Below are positions 23,943-25,232 of a DNA stretch of 25,232 nt, in pieces (within the stretch, counting starts at the first letter, position 1; each line of letters opens with the position of its first letter). The stretch comes from an uncultured Oscillospiraceae bacterium (GTDB lineage: Bacteria > Bacillota > Clostridia > Oscillospirales > Oscillospiraceae): the NCBI GenBank assembly GCA_910588495.1, contig CAJUPU010000041.1:1-25232 (forward strand). The letters are read 5' to 3'. The position numbers were made by a program, and so were the translations under genes. The notes under the pieces are model-generated. The model did no database searches. It saw only the letters and a program-made list of their open reading frames with translations, and was not told where the DNA came from.

Positions 23943-25175
23943 TCACCTGTTCCAGAAAATATTGTCGGGAACGGTGGTAAAGGACTCGTGGCCGTCAGCG
24001 GTGATGAGGTGGGTGTCCTCCAGATTGAATCCGCCCTTCACCGGCGCCCCGCCGGTGGCGGAATAGGGCGTCTCCAGACTGACCACCATGTTGGGCTCCA
24101 GCACATGATCGGTGGCCGGGGAGATGGTGGGAAACTCCTCGGGACCCCAGCCGCTGCCGATGGAGTGGCCCATATGCCCTCTGGGGTACTGCGGAAGGAG
24201 GCGGCTCTTCTCCACGTCCTCCCGGATGGCGTTATAGATATCCCGCATGGGCACGCCGGGTCTGAGCATGTTTACACCCAGCCGGTTGGCCCGGTAGAGG
24301 GTGTCGTAGATCTCCAGGACCTCATCGGACGCGGCGCCGCCCACGGCGAAGGTCCGGGCAATGTCGCTCCAATATCCCAGATACTGGAAGCCCACGTCAA
24401 ACTTGATGACATCGCCTGCCTGGAGGATATAGCCCCGGGGCATCCCGCTCAGTCCAAAATAGGGGCCCGCGGCCGGGATGAAGCTGTGCCCCCGGGAGGC
24501 GGTGCCGTGCTCCAGATTCAGCTTGCCTGCCTCATAGGCGAACATGGCATCCAGTTTCCAGGCGGGCATACCCGGCTTGATATGGGGGATCATGGCGCTC
24601 CAGGCCTTGTCGGCCTCCTGGGCCGCCAGGCGAAGCATGTCGATCTCCCACTGGCACTTCACCACCCGGCAGTTGCGGGTGACGGTGGAGCCATCCACCA
24701 CCATGCCCTCGGGCAGGCCACCGGTGAGCTTAGTGAAAAACTGGTGGCCGATGCTGCCCAGCTCCACCCCCACCTTGCCATCCATGGGCGTGTTTTTGAC
24801 CAGGTCCAGACACATATGGACGATGGCGTCGGGGTCCATCACATCGCCCTTGTCCCGGCGGGAGGCCTCCGTGCCGTTGTCGATGAACACCCAGGACATG
24901 AACTCCCGCACGTCCACATTCTGGGTGGAGGCGTAGGCGTCGGCACTCTCCAGGGTGCTGATGATGAGATGCACATCGCCCTCCGCGGGGACCACGGCGG
25001 CGCTGCTGCCCACCAGGGGCATGTACCCGGTGGCGTAGAACACGTTGCAGGGCGTCTGGAGAATGAGGAAGCCCAATTCCTGCCGCTTCATCTCGGCTTG
25101 GATCCTGCGGCAGAACCAATTTTGATCCCGTTTGGCCAGCATTGGGTGCAGGCATTTTTCCAGCTTGTTCACCAT
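23943..25175 (-). CDS. M24-family metallopeptidase (Xaa-Pro dipeptidase/aminopeptidase type)
   Basis: 410 residues read from 25175 to 23943. GAGGAG (25184-25189) precedes the ATG by 8 bases. Residues 1-160 form the creatinase-like N-terminal domain (FLILQTPCNVFYATGY); the C-terminal pita-bread domain has all five metal ligands: D260 (VIKFDVG), D271 (YWSDIARTF), H337 (GHMGHSIG), E368 (VVSLETP) and E386 (FNLEDTH). H230 in SRGHSF fits the extra substrate histidine. Members use two Mn or Co ions to remove an N-terminal residue before proline, or act on related amidino or peptide substrates. No signal peptide, so cytosolic, likely in peptide catabolism. Convergent with the PTS genes and not part of their operon. 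Its promoter probably lies at or beyond the right edge; TATTAT at 25192-25197 is too close to the ribosome site to be certain. Confidence 0.9.
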   Translation of the reverse strand: MVNKLEKCLHPMLAKRDQNWFCRRIQAEMKRQELGFLILQTPCNVFYATGYMPLVGSSAAVVPAEGDVHLIISTLESADAYASTQNVDVREFMSWVFIDNGTEASRRDKGDVMDPDAIVHMCLDLVKNTPMDGKVGVELGSIGHQFFTKLTGGLPEGMVVDGSTVTRNCRVVKCQWEIDMLRLAAQEADKAWSAMIPHIKPGMPAWKLDAMFAYEAGKLNLEHGTASRGHSFIPAAGPYFGLSGMPRGYILQAGDVIKFDVGFQYLGYWSDIARTFAVGGAASDEVLEIYDTLYRANRLGVNMLRPGVPMRDIYNAIREDVEKSRLLPQYPRGHMGHSIGSGWGPEEFPTISPATDHVLEPNMVVSLETPYSATGGAPVKGGFNLEDTHLITADGHESFTTVPDNIFWNR

Positions 25176-25232
25176 GATGAAAACTCCTCGTATAATAAGA
25201 TTTGCAGAAGAATTTTAAGTGTATCTGCATAG

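Noticed and set aside
23880..23960. tRNA-like start (GCCGGGATAGCGCAGCGGTA) in the convergent region
   Set aside because: No anticodon stem, no GGTTCGA-type T-loop and no matching acceptor 3' end.

Overview
The window is about 25.2 kb of GC-rich DNA (high G or C at third codon positions) with strong AGGAGG-type ribosome binding sites, densely packed same-strand genes, SLH-domain and clostripain-type surface proteins, a glucose-family PTS and two flavodoxin/4Fe-4S fusion proteins. Together these suggest a strictly anaerobic, high-GC Clostridia, most likely an Oscillospiraceae-type gut bacterium of the Flavonifractor/Lawsonibacter/Pseudoflavonifractor kind. This assignment is inference from gene content and composition, not from a marker gene. 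I saw no rRNA, tRNA, CRISPR array, complete insertion sequence or phage genes.

Layout. (1) 1-3072: the 3' part of a phosphosugar mutase, a 114-bp inverted-repeat intergenic element, and a nucleoside (uridine) kinase with an N-terminal ThrRS-like region, ended by a perfect hairpin shared with the convergent next gene. (2) 3135-10445, an envelope region: a secreted C39-like cysteine peptidase with two 67-residue repeats (minus strand), a 1126-residue secreted SLH protein starting at TTG, and a membrane-anchored clostripain-family (C11) peptidase. (3) 10675-16164, an amino-acid/redox module: a PatB/MalY-type PLP lyase fused to a CxxC peroxiredoxin-like domain, a flavodoxin-ferredoxin (EFR1-like) protein and an APC permease, followed by a MarR regulator and a second EFR1-like protein under their own promoter. 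(4) 16464-21008: two tandem hybrid histidine kinases, one soluble (GAF-PAS) and one membrane-bound, each with its own receiver and neither with a DNA-binding output. (5) 21140-23630: a glucose/N-acetylglucosamine-family PTS (EIICB, then a separate EIIA) preceded by an AT-rich control region with two TGTTAACA palindromes, a cre-like dyad and a structured leader. A strong terminator separates EIICB from EIIA. (6) 23943-25175 (minus): an M24 metallopeptidase of the Xaa-Pro dipeptidase type.

The most unusual part is region 3. The PLP lyase is covalently joined to a CxxC thiol domain and sits beside low-potential electron carriers and an amino-acid permease. A plausible reading, which is inference only, is import of a sulfur amino acid or cysteine conjugate, C-S bond cleavage, and reduction of the sulfur product by the fused domain. 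Several promoters in the window share one form: a TTG-type -35 element, a 17-bp spacer ending in TGG, and a TATnnT -10 element.
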